Part shown: positions 1 to 11,388 of the stretch, one piece after another
How positions within the stretch are numbered: the first letter of the stretch is position 1
How the letters are laid out: each line of letters opens with the position of its first letter
Origin: Volvox africanus
Lineage: Eukaryota > Chlorophyta > Chlorophyceae > Chlamydomonadales > Volvocaceae
Assembly (NCBI GenBank): GCA_030268105.1
Contig: BSDZ01000112.1
Span: 639,501-703,500 of the forward strand
Length of the DNA: 64,000 nt
Direction: 5' to 3'
Made by a program: the position numbers and the translations under genes
Notes under the pieces: model-generated
Told to the model about the DNA's origin: nothing
Seen by the model: the letters and a program-made list of their open reading frames with translations, nothing else
Databases searched by the model: none

Positions 1-3000
1 CCTGGATCCCATCCCAGTGGGTGGCATGTCCCATGCGCGAGTTGCGAACTGCGACCTGAGCCCCCATCAGCGCCGGGTTGCGCGCGACAAGAGTCTTGAT
101 CAGGTTCTTCGATGGCTGTGGACAGCTGAGGCCTCGCGCCAGGGCCTGCCTCAGATAGCGGGGTAGCGTCCCGTACCTCGCTGTCAGGAGTCTTGCACGG
201 ATCGCTGTCATTCCTAACGCTATACGTGCCAGGATTAAGACAGCAGAAGAAAGCTAGTAGTTTCATGCCTATGAGGGCAAAGTTTAAACAAGCCACAAGG
301 TCAGCTGCATCGGGTCGAGTTCAGCTCTGAGACGAACTGAGCTGAGCCCTGGTGAGTTCTAACGGCGACACATATAATAAGCAAACGCATTATTATGTGC
401 GTTCATCAGCAAGAAATCGTGTAGTGGAGGTCGGAAGTAGCCAAGCCATGAAAAGCCTATATCATACCTACCTTTTGGCTATGCCCAGTCTGAAATCTCC
501 ATGAGGGAGGGTTTCAGAAATACCAAAAAGTAGGAAATCACTGATTCTTTGAGCATCAGCAGACCAGAGCTGAGTTACGCACTACCCTTGAAGCAACCAC
601 TTCAGCGATTCTGTGTAGAGTACATTGGAGAAAATACGTATCCCGAGTAAATATAATTATCGGACACTCGATCCAGCCTTCCTGCCGCAGGTCCTTTCTA
701 GCCCGCTCTGCGTGCAGTTATTCAATATGTTGACAGAGAAGACGAAGGTTACTATGGATCTTACCAAAAAAACGTCTGAAGGTGCGATCAAGGTTTCAAA
801 GAGGCCTTAAGCTATAACGTTACGTCGCACGGTTGACGTGCAGTTGAACAGGCCTCGTTCGCGTAAAAAGCGTGGTAAAGAGCACAACAATCTCGTAGTT
901 AGGATTTCACTTATAAGCCCAATAAGAGGTGCAAGACGTACATAAAGAACCCTCTTTTAAGATGTTTGCTGGTCTTCATACACAACCACAATGCCAAGTG
1001 GTTGGCCTTTAACCCAATTGCGCGCTGATTGGAGCTTGGCAAAGCCCTTGCGGGACAGAAGGGACTGCCCAGAAGGGATTACTGTAACCGACCCTGGAGC
1101 ACGTACTCCTTCCATGGACTAGCTCAAGGCACGATTCGTACTTCCATAGCCCTTCTTGAACGCTATCCACATCTAATCACATAAACCGTATTACACACAC
1201 ACACATGTTCCATTCCATACCAAATTCCGTTAAGGCTTTTATTTTGAATTCCTGCATTTACGGGATAGGATTTAAGGCAAAGGACGTACATCCAGCTCGT
1301 CCATGGTCAAACCGGGGTCAAGGACCATACATCCGGAGTATATCCAATGAGACACGTTTTAAATAGCCGGTGGAAAGTGTATCTATGAAGTGCTTGTAAT
1401 CAAGGCTTGGACGCAAGCACTCAATATCGTCGTTCGCGCGTAATAGCTAAAGTCGAAGCGACCCCGCGACCGCCGCTCGTAACCCGTACCTCGTAACAAC
1501 AACGGTAATCTTTACATGTTTGCTTTCTAACAAACTCAAGCGTGCATCGCGAACTTCCTCGAGCGGGTGGAGCCGAGAAAAAAACATTCCTCAGGTCCTC
1601 TACAGCGGTTCCCTGTATTCTCCCTTCTCGCCTGGTCCTTAGCACTCTTATAATCAACATTTACAAATGGAAAGAAGAAAGCAGTAATATGGCGAAACGC
1701 CGTCGAGGACCGGGCGCATTCCTTTCTAACAGGTTCTAACAGTGTTCCACTGAAACTGCACACGATATCCAAAATCAAACTCAATCATCGGGGCACGGGG
1801 AAGCGCGCACGCAATGCTGAACATCCTTAATGCTGGCCCTGGCTTGCAAGTTCGGAGGCAATCCATCTAAACCAGGTACAGGTGAAACTCTCACGGACCT
1901 TTACAGCAACCCACTTGCATACACGAGCGAGGGGAGGAGTGCACGGCAGGACGAATGGACTAAGCGCTGTGGTTCGGCCCGGTCAGGGCCCCCGGTGCTT
2001 GTCCTCTCAGGGCAAGTCGCCCACAGTGTAACACCCGTTCATATACGTTGTTGCGTCACATACACTGCACGCCCCACATCCGCATATTCCTAACCGCATA
2101 TAGGCTGAGTGGGCATCGATAATTGGGCACCCCGCTGAGGGGCAGCATTTCGACAGGTACAGATACTCTAGCGCAGTACGGTGCAGCGTCCAGATCATCA
2201 CCAGCATCACACATGGCAATGTTAACGCACAACACTACACCGGTGATACAGCCAGATGGTGGCATGCATCCTTTTGTTGATAGGGTTGATGAGGATTGAG
2301 GAGTAACCTGGAGTACTTGCCGTTATACCGCGTTCAATTCCCCAAAAGAAGCAGGAGATTGGGAGCCCTCAAGCAATCATTCGGTGTACCGCTAAACAAA
2401 AGATGCACTGCTACACATTTGCAGCTTACTCAGGTTGCCTTGGCAATCAATGCAGTTCTAAGATAGCGGAAAAGAGTCAAGCCGAAGCATTAAACCACCA
2501 AACAAAAAAGTCCCTTACGTTGTATAACGACGACATCAATTACAGCACAATGGCTTGCATTACTATATCGCGCCATATTAGTTTGGAGTTTGATGCTCGC
2601 AATGTTTGACCTTGCCGATGGACCTTGCCAGCGAGGAGGATGCGAGGCGCACTGAATGTTGAGTTGCCTCAAGGTCAGGTTTTCGGGTCTCAAAGACGTG
2701 CGCTTGATGATGCTGCAAACTGCAGACCGCGGCAGAACACTGCATGGAAAAATGAAGCATGCCGGTGACAACTTCAAAATGCAATCCTTAACAACCCTAT
2801 TGTAGACAACAGCTGGCCATCGCCATGCGTCTTCTTCAGCAGTATCACAGCACCTGGCTTTCCGTACAGTTCTTCATATCTCGACACGAAAACATATCCT
2901 CACCCAGCGGCCGCGCCTTCAATGAGCCTAACAACGCGATGTGACCATTTCACCAAATGAAAAAAATCATAATTTGCGTTTTCTCTAGCCGCTAGGCAAG

Positions 3001-3819
3001 AAAATTGCTTGTACACTTCGATACATTCGCCATATTATGTGTGTAGGATAGGGGGGTACATCACCCGTGGCCACTAACCTGGCAGTCCCTACCTTCCCCG
3101 GTAATTCGGGGCACCCTCATCCAGTCTCCCATGCCGACTTCTCCGAAATCAGTGGTTTTCCCAGGTTCAGCACCCACCACCAGCATCCAGCGGAATCTGC
3201 CGAATCAACTAAGGCGTCAACTCCGCTACTGGTCAGCTCGCAGGTCACTTTAATTGGGGTCGTCACCGTCCATCGACATGGGGGCACCCTGCCCTTAACT
3301 TTAGGGTCTTTGGCCCGCTCTTGGTCGGGGCAGAACCTGGAACTCCAGGGGCATATTGTATTAGTTGCTCTTCTCCTGCATGCATTCCTCCGTGGATATC
3401 ATGACAACGCAATCGCCATTCCCCGACAATTCACACGTCCTGGATGCGTCCGAGCTCCTCTGCGTCACCGCACGCTACCGTTTAAAGCGTCTTGATCATA
3501 TATTGGGATAACAATTCGTCCACATGGCCTTATTTTCAATGCGACACTGTAAAAGTAACATGCACCTTAAATTGGCGCAGAGTGACCCACGGGTCACCTT
3601 CCTATGTATCGAGCATTGTATCATGCGATTAAAGACAGAGGAAATGCTTGTTGTTGTTGGAAATGCTTGTTGTTGTTGTTGTTGTTGTTGTTGTTGACTG
3701 ACCTTACCTAGCTACCGACCGACCTTACCATTGGCGCATCCATTGCTTTTCTGTCGCACCACCAACCGTCACGAACTTGTAGGAATTGCTTGACAGATAA
3801 CAACTGACTGATCTCGCAC
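1..3819. other. Intergenic stretch, no supportable gene
   Basis: I see no open frame here with recognisable domain content or matched splice sites. The longest frame (3067-3495, +) opens at GTG and has no family resemblance that I can recognise. The only distinct structure is a TTG microsatellite near 3648-3696. The 3' end of the minus-strand kinase begins at 3820, so the last few hundred bases should include its 3' UTR. I found no TGTAA on the minus strand close to the stop codon. Confidence 0.5.
3648..3696. repeat. TTG trinucleotide microsatellite
   Basis: Two runs of TTG separated by a short GGAAATGC interruption, just downstream (minus-strand sense) of the kinase stop codon. It probably lies in the kinase 3' UTR or flank. 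Confidence 0.85.
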
Positions 3820-6800
3820 TCACATAGCAGACGAGCGCAGCCGGTTGAGGAATTTACCAGCGTTTTCACTGCCGCGGCTGCTGCGGCTGTGCTGACTTCC
3901 CCCCTCTGTCGATGAATCCAAGTCCCTCGTTGGGCGATGGGCATTGCGCACGTGCTGTTCCATCTTAATAAGAATCTTGACGATGGCTCCGAAGCTGGGT
4001 CTCTTCTCTGGGCTGGTGGCGAGGCAGGCCCTCCCCAGGCGCACAAGCGGAGGGTGGGCAGAGGCGGGCCACTCGGGCTTCAGCTGCGTGAGGTGAAGAG
4101 CGAGGAAGAGATGGGGTTAGGAGGAGGTGGAGGACATGGAGGGAAAGGGAGCAGCGGCACGAATGGGAAGGAGGGTACGGGAGGTAAGGACGTGTCAGGA
4201 GCGACGGTGTCAAGGGGAAGAGGTAAGGGACTGAAGGTGGGGGGACTCATGAAGACGTCCCTCCGCATGATGACACGTAGCAGGAAGAGAAAAAAAGTAA
4301 ATATGGATATGTATATATACATATATATGTATATACATATGTATATACATATATATACGGCACAGCCATTCACGCTAGACCACCCCACCGCCAAGGAATT
4401 CATTTGAACAAGAAGCTCGGACTCCCGAGCTCAGGACGGAAACCCCCGTACCGCGCCATGCGCCACACCCATCAAGACTTGATGCACAGTGGCATTGCCG
4501 TACGGCATCATCTCCCCAGTCACCAGTTGCCAAAGCAGGATGCCAAAGGAGAACACGTCTGCAGCGGCAAGCATGGGGCGGTTACGGTTACGGTTACGGT
4601 TACGAGTCTTTGTACGTGTGGACGTCAGGAGAGGACGTTTTCGGAGCTGGTCTAACCGTCGAATACAGGATGCGTTTTCGGAGCCAGGCACCTGGCAGGG
4701 CAGGCCCCGTAGCGCAGCAAATGCCTCTACAAAGCAAACGCCTTGTACGTTAAAGCCTCAAATAGGCCTTCAACATATGGGCCACCCAACGTCACCCCAC
4801 CCCACGCTATCCGACCTCTACCCTACCCTACCCTACCCCATCCATGTCGTACCCGAGGCCTTAAGCCAACGACCCATGATGACCTCAGGCGCCATAACCG
4901 TTACCGTTGACCAGTGGTTGAGCTCCAACGGCTTTTCACCGCGCGTTATCTGTATTGGGCCGTGCGCAGCCAGTGGGACCAAAACCAACTAACAACGCGA
5001 CATCGGAGAGGAGGATTGGAACAGCTGCGAGTGGTCATTTTGCGGTTTGTCTCTAGGGAGGGTCTGCCCTGGATAGAGGTGGCCATTGAGGTGCTAAGCT
5101 AAGCAAGCTGCACGCATGCCTCCCTCGCTACAGGTCAGGCTCAAGTGAACGACGGCTGCAGAGAAGAGAAGATGCCCCGTATAAGAACAGTTCTCAGTTG
5201 CTCTACAGCTCCATATGTTTGTTCTCTAAGATGATCATCGGTGCAGATGTGGTGTTGCAGAGTAAGGGTACGGAAGAGCCAACGCAACCTCCACACGTTC
5301 ATGCCGTTCACCCTCACTCTCCCATTCGAGTACCGCCAGCTTTCCTCCAACTCGAAAGGGAAACTATATTTTGCTATCTCTAACCACGGGAGATCGCCAA
5401 CTCGTCCACTAAAGCTTCATCCTTCGTCAAAGGCACTCTCTCCGCAAGCTGATATCCCAGACATCGGAGGTGCAATGGCATTACGACAAAAACAGGATGA
5501 GCCCCGGAAACATCAGAAAGCCAAAGAGAAGTAGAGCCCGAGGCGGCTCCTTACCTTGCTGAGACCAAAGTCGCTGACGACCGCCACAAAGCCCCTTCTG
5601 TCCGACCTGCATCCCCTCAGCAGCACATTCCCCGGCTTCAAGTCGCCGTGGATGATGCCATTGGCGTGCAGGTGACACATACCCTAAGAAGGGGGCAGGA
5701 GGCGGGCAAGAGGGGGCCAGGGGGACGGCAGGAGGGCTCAGGAGGGGCCAAGAAGGGGTCAAGAGGGGGTCAAGAGGGTGGGAGGGAAGGAGGGGAGAGG
5801 GGACACAACCGCATCCTTCAGCAGCCAGGCAAACGTGGAGGACCCAAATGGAGAGAAGTGGATGTCACGCTGGCCCCGGAAGCTCGCGCGGGCTGACGTA
5901 AAGCCGCGCATGCAAAGTATGCACAGCACAGGCACTCTAACCGCGGCTTCCGGGCCGAAGGCACAACTCAGCACTGATGATGCTGGTTGTGGAGGTGGTA
6001 GTTGTGGTGGTGGCGGTGGTGGTGATGGTGGTGATGATGGCGGTGGTATTGGTGGCGGTGGTGTTGGTGTGGGAGTCTCCCCTTGAGCACCAGGAGGCGA
6101 GGGCAGCGGATATCGCACCTTCGCAATGTCACGAGCTGTTCGAAGAAGCGCCCGCAACACAACCCGCCGTGTGAACCTGGGTAGGGCAGGGAGCCCCACT
6201 GCCGCCGCCGCCGTGGAGGTGGCAGCGGCGCCGCCAGCACCACTGGCAGCGGCGGCACCGCTACTGGCGGCGACGACATCGCTGTCAGGCAATCCATCCA
6301 TTCGGAAAATGCCGGACTTTATGGCCGACAAAAGCGAGCCACGGTCACAATATTCCTGTAAGACAAGACATTATACGACACTTTAATGTACGACACCGAA
6401 AGATCAACGGTCAAACTCTGTACAGTTTATGGACCGGGTTACCAAGGAGGCGAGAAGTCCGAATATATGATTGGATTTATTGTGGTGGTGTGAAAATTTT
6501 GATTCATGATCCATGTCCAGTGTACGACAACGCATAGACGGATCAGCAATTCAGCGTGTACTGGCATTCGATAGGATCTGAATGGTGACTTAATTACGAC
6601 CTTCAAAGGACTCCGAAACCTAGCGCCTGCGCCTGCTTTTCTACTACCTTATTTCTCCCTAGCGCGGTACTGGGCGAGTTATCTTCCCTTTTTATTGGTT
6701 AAAAACCCTCATACGCAAAAGCCGTACATGTCCCTTACCATGATGATGTGTGTCATGTACATGCCTGGCCGAGCCTTCAAGTACGCCAGCACGTGTCGTA

Positions 6801-8669
6801 CAGTCCAGGACGGGCTGTTGTCTGTTAGGTCGGGATCCCCAAACCTGCGTTGGTCGGTGGGTCAGGGGAGATTTTACCGAACCATTACCGTTACACCGTT
6901 GAACATCGTTTCCCTAGGATACTGAGGGCTCTGAATTGAAGGTGTACGACTAATATGTCGTACTTAGAGTTTTAAGACCTTGAGATTCATATTTTCATTT
7001 TCGTATTCCCTCCCCCTCCCCCTTCCTATCCCTCCCCCTCTCATGCGTCACGACGGCTGCAATATCTCCAGTTATTGTGACCCCAGCAAAGTCACAGCCA
7101 AAGTGTTTCGTGTCCTAAATCACTTGGCGGCGTTACTTCTCCCAAGGAAGCAACTCACCCCTCTTCGGAACTGAACGCCGACTCAATCCCTAGGGTTTCG
7201 AGGGGTGGCGGTGCGGCATGCTGCCTCTGGCTGGGCCTTATGGAGGGAGCCCTGGCGGCATCGGACCGCCAGTCGCCGCCCGCTGCACCAGCTCTGCCAG
7301 CGTCGTGGTTACTACCCAGGCTGCCGTCACTGCTGCCATCGGCAGCGGTGGCTGTGACGATAGGGGTCCCCTCCGCCCCGCCGTCAGGTGTGTTGCCGGC
7401 GACAGCAGCAGCAGCCTGGTTGTACGACAATATCGTAAGTCATAATGACACCAGAGACGTACAAGATGTCCATCAGTGCCAGTAGTGCCATTATAATCCG
7501 TTTCTATGGCGAGTAGGGGTGTGTATGTGGCTCGGCGGGTGTCCACTCGCGGGGGCGGAGGTGCCTCTGCAGCCAGATCGTCCGCCCCCGCTAGCCGCTG
7601 GATCCTCCTTTTCGTACATTCCCATTTCCGTACATTCCCTTTTCCTAATTATCGTATTTTTCGTGTCCACATGGGCCCAATTCGGCGGTACCGTACCTGC
7701 GCCCGCCGTAAGCGCACACTCAAGCTCTCCGTACGGTGCACGGATGTTGGACGAGATCCACTGCTGCCGCTGCCGCTGCAGCCAGGCGTCCCGTGTTGCC
7801 TGTGCCGATGCGCCCCGCCACAGCCTGCAAGTCCCGGGGGCTCCGAAATCGTATCCGTTTCCATCAGAGCGTCGAACAGCGCCTGAGTGGGGTGAGTGGG
7901 GCGAGGCAATGGGGGATGCGGATAGAGGGCGGGAGAGCTGGGCTTGGCAGTGGGGCGCGGAAACGGTATAATATAGTGAAATATACATAACATAATATTA
8001 CATTCATTGCCATAATATTAGCTTAATTATGATAACTTTTATTTTGTTTACAATTTGGTCGGCCAACGGACAAAAAGCCCGTCGAGCCAACAGAACATGC
8101 GCCAACAGCCTCCTCGCACAGACCACTCCGTTGGACGCTTCTGCAGCGCCCGTACAATCAGCGATTGCTGAGATGATCGACACATGCATGTGTAAGGAGG
8201 AGAAGGAGGAGAAGGAGGAGACATCATTTATCAATGCAGTACAATTCTTCACATCACAAGCGCCGACACTGCCAGCACACTTACCGATTCCGCCTGAACC
8301 TCTCCCTGCTCCCCTCGGACCCCTTTTCCCATAGACCCCCGCCGCCCCGCACTAAAGAGCGCCACTCGTTGTTGCTTACCGTGGCGCTGCTGTCCTCTCC
8401 AAGCGTCGCCGGTTGCTGACTAAGCCGACTGTACCGCACTGCCGCTGCCGCGTCGGGCAGCAAGCTCGCCTCCGACACCCTGGTCACGTCAAAGCTGTAC
8501 GTTGTTACGACGTTCGGGTGACCTACCTGTAGGTATTGTACGGCAAACAAAGTGTTGGAATTCAAACACCGTACACGACGTATACCTCAGGCGTCCCTCC
8601 CTTCGCTCATTTGCATTTCACCCCTTCCCTGGAGCGTGATGTAGCCTTCACCCTGAGACCCGAGATAGA

Positions 8670-8733
<64 letters not shown>

Positions 8734-11388
8734 GAATGACTAGTCCTCCACCCTGAGAGTTTCATTCCACTCTCTCCAAAGTATCATCATTCACCCAACG
8801 GTATACCGTACTAACCGCCAAACTGACGATAGCCTCCAATGCCGTGGCGTCCACGTGCTCGGGTCGCGTTGCGAGCATGAACTTGACCGCCACTGGTGCG
8901 CCCTGCCATACGCCCTGCGCCCGGGAGAGTGCAGGATAGTCCAGGGGGGATGCACATTATACCCACATCCCCACTCCATAGTGCAGCGCGGCTTTTTCGC
9001 ACATACACACACATACACATACACACACGCACCTGGAAGACCGCTCCACCGCCCCCCTGTCCGACCCAATGCAGGGCCCGTATCTCCCGGGACAGAGCCG
9101 CGAGGTTGAGAGTGGCCAGGTGCTGCAGCGGCACCCGGCCCGAGGTGCAGCCGAAGTGGAGCATCTGCATTAGCGCCACCTAGTAGCCAGTGGGGGGGAG
9201 GGAAGAAGTAGTGGGAGGGGCCTTATGGAGACCTCCGGCAAAGACGGATGCTATAGCGGCTTCTCTGAGATGTAAGTTAGTCCGTATCACCATAAGGCCC
9301 CAGAAACATACGACAAGAGAGCGGCAGCTAGGACCCCCTGTTGCTGTAAAAACTGCAAACTTGTGGCAGCTAACCTTGAAATCGTTCATATTAAAATACA
9401 CACACAAACACATACAGAGCGCTCCCAACAAATTTACATGTACAAATTTTTATGTTGAAAATGTAATACTTGAAGAACACAAAAAAATATTTTGATATAA
9501 AATAAATTCTTAATAACCATAGTAACCACTTGTATCCAATATATTCAATATATACCACATTTTAAATACTTAGTAACCACATACACTGTTCGGGAATCGC
9601 GCCGGCTCCAGCCGCTCCCAGCACATACCTGGGACACGTCTCGGTCCGCATATTTAGTCAGACGGCTCGTCCACGGCCCTGTACCCGCATACGGCGGGTA
9701 TGCCCCCGACAGCTGTACGACACGAAAGCCATCCTGACCCCTTTGCAACACAGCGCTGCCGCTGTCACTGCCGCCGCGCAAGGAGCCCCTACCGGCGACG
9801 TACGGCATGTGGAGTGCGGTGGCGGCGGGCGGCGATGCCGCCGCTAGCACTGCCGGGACCGCCGCCGCCGTCACTGTCGCCGCCGCTTCTGTCTGCCCAT
9901 ATTCCGTTCGCGGCCGTATCCACTGGCTATTGGCGGCACTCCGTTCCTGTCCTTTTTCTTGTTGCAGCTGTTGCCCTTCATGCTCCTGTCCATGCGCTGA
10001 GCACGGGAGTGGCGGCACTTGCGGCAACGGGTTGGGTGGCGTTGCCGCTAGTGCTGCCGTCGTCCACTGCACCGGCGCCGCTGCGCCGTCCTCGCGGACC
10101 TCCGCCGCGGAAGCGCTTTCGGAGCCGCCGCCGCCACCACCCTGGCCCGATGCAGAGGCATCCGGCGCCGCTGCTACCCCCCCGTAGGCACCATCAGCAC
10201 GCGACGCGACGGCCGCCGCCGCGTGCGATACCCCAATGCTCACGTCATGAACCCTATGCAACAGCCGACGTGTCACGTCACCAAGCAACCCGAGCGCGCT
10301 ACCGCCACGGACGCCACCGCCACCGCTGCCTCCGACGGTCCCAACTGACGTCTGACTACCCTTCGTCGTACCTCCGCCGGTATCCAGATTCACAATCGCG
10401 CCAGCATCGCCGGACATCACAACATTCGAGACCCCCGCCTTGGAGGCTGCTGCCGCCCCTTCGGCCCCCCCGGCTGGAGGTTCAGGCCCTCTAACATCTG
10501 CACCTGCAGCCGCCCTGCTTGTAGCAGACGCAGTAGCAGCAGCAGTAGCAGCAGCAGTGGCAGTAGCAGTGGCAGTAGCAGCAGAGGCTACAGCCCCCAA
10601 AACTGCCAGCTCCGGCCGACCCAGCCGGCTGCCGCCGCTGCGCTCGACTGTCCCCGATCCTCTCCGCGACCGATTCTCCCGGTTGCCAAAACGCTCAACC
10701 GAGATTTGACAGCCGCGTCTTTCAGCAACGGGAACAGCGGCTACAGAGATTGCCGTCGCCGATGACGCGGTGTAGGCCGATGTCGCGAGCCCCGTGGCTG
10801 TACCTGTCCAGACTGGGTGCTGTTGCAGAGCTGCAGCAGCGCTACTGCCGCCGCTGGTGGCTGTAACAGCGGTTCCGATGCTACTACTGCAGTTTAACTG
10901 CTCCTGGTTCCCATTGCCCGGGCTAATGCTGTGAATGAGCGGCTCCGAAAGAGAGGTGGTGAGCTGCATTTCTGTAGAGGCAATAGAGGCAACGTGACGG
11001 GTACGGAGATCCATGCCCGAGGCGGCGCCGCATAGTAGGTTTGTTAATCCCGCTGGGGGGGCCTGAGTGAATAGCGACCCCCCCTGGAGCTGAGGCCCAT
11101 CGAGTGGGGTTGCCGGGACAGAGGTCACCGTGAAGGGGCTGTGCGGTTTATTGGACGAGGGTACGGCAGGGTACTGTGGCCTGAGGGGAGGGGAGCGGAG
11201 GGGAGGGGAGGAGGAAATTTTGGGAAGACATAGACCTGGATGAGCAATTGATGAAACTGAGAAAGCCAAGGTTTAGTAGCTAACCGGCAAACACACATAT
11301 CGACCGCATAGTCGGTTAAGTAGCAACATCGAGATCTGTTAAGAGCCAAGCGCGCTGCGCCGAAGGCGAGGAGGAACACGATCGACAT
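3820..11388 (-). CDS. TKL-type Ser/Thr protein kinase, multi-exon
   Basis: Predicted protein kinase with a C-terminal catalytic domain. Exons read on the minus strand with matching phases: about 11175-9629, 9179-9033, 8914-8816, 8526-8380, 7882-7697, 7415-7159, 6814-6739, 6355-6119, 5683-5555, 4949-4853, 4558-4452, 4083-3820. Visible motifs in order: glycine loop GQGGGGAVF; VAVK lysine in PVAVKFM; helix-C Glu in ATALEAIV; HPNVV (subdomain IV); hinge IIMEYCDRGSLLSAIKSGIF; catalytic loop HGDLKPGN; DFG in SDFGLSK; MAPEVI; DVFSFGILLWQLVTGE; final Arg in PEKRPSF. HRD is HGD, so this is a non-RD kinase. About 170 low-complexity residues sit between subdomains IV and V. The N-terminal roughly 540 residues are Ala/Gly/Ser/Thr-rich without a recognised domain. 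The first exon is uncertain: ATG at 11269 lies inside a dispersed repeat, while ATG at 11388 opens a hydrophobic, signal-like start. A small exon could be missed in the 7883-8379 intron. The substrate is unknown. Confidence 0.9.
4304..4358. repeat. TA-rich microsatellite in kinase intron
   Basis: Alternating TATG/TATA run inside the intron between the two last kinase exons (4084-4451). Confidence 0.8.
4579..4604. repeat. GGTTAC hexamer repeat at a kinase splice site
   Basis: About four tandem copies of GGTTAC in the kinase intron 4559-4852, about 20 bp from the acceptor of the DVFSFG exon. On the minus strand it reads GTAACC. Confidence 0.85.
8670..8733. repeat. CTAT tetranucleotide microsatellite
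   Basis: About 16 uninterrupted CTAT/TATC units in the kinase intron between the exons for subdomains II-III and IV. Confidence 0.95.
11187..11283 (+). repeat. Dispersed 85-bp repeat, copy 1
   Basis: A G-rich GGGGAGG run followed by about 70 bp that recurs nearly unchanged at 44204-44286, in the same orientation relative to the window. The plus strand reads WEDIDLDEQLMKLRKPRFS in one open frame. Here it overlaps the putative 5' end of the minus-strand kinase. The antisense strand gives a strong pyrimidine tract before CAG (about 11176), so the element is probably intronic for the kinase. Confidence 0.9.

Noticed and set aside
3067..3495. Plus-strand frame of 142 codons
   Set aside because: It opens at GTG and has no recognised family, no matched splice partner and no supporting signals.
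4815..4838. CCCTA repeats resembling a telomere
   Set aside because: There are only three to four units, inside a kinase intron, and the unit does not match the TTTTAGGG type expected for volvocine telomeres.
9700..10494. Plus-strand frame of 264 codons
   Set aside because: It is antisense to the low-complexity N-terminal kinase exon; the Arg/Pro/His-rich composition is a GC shadow.
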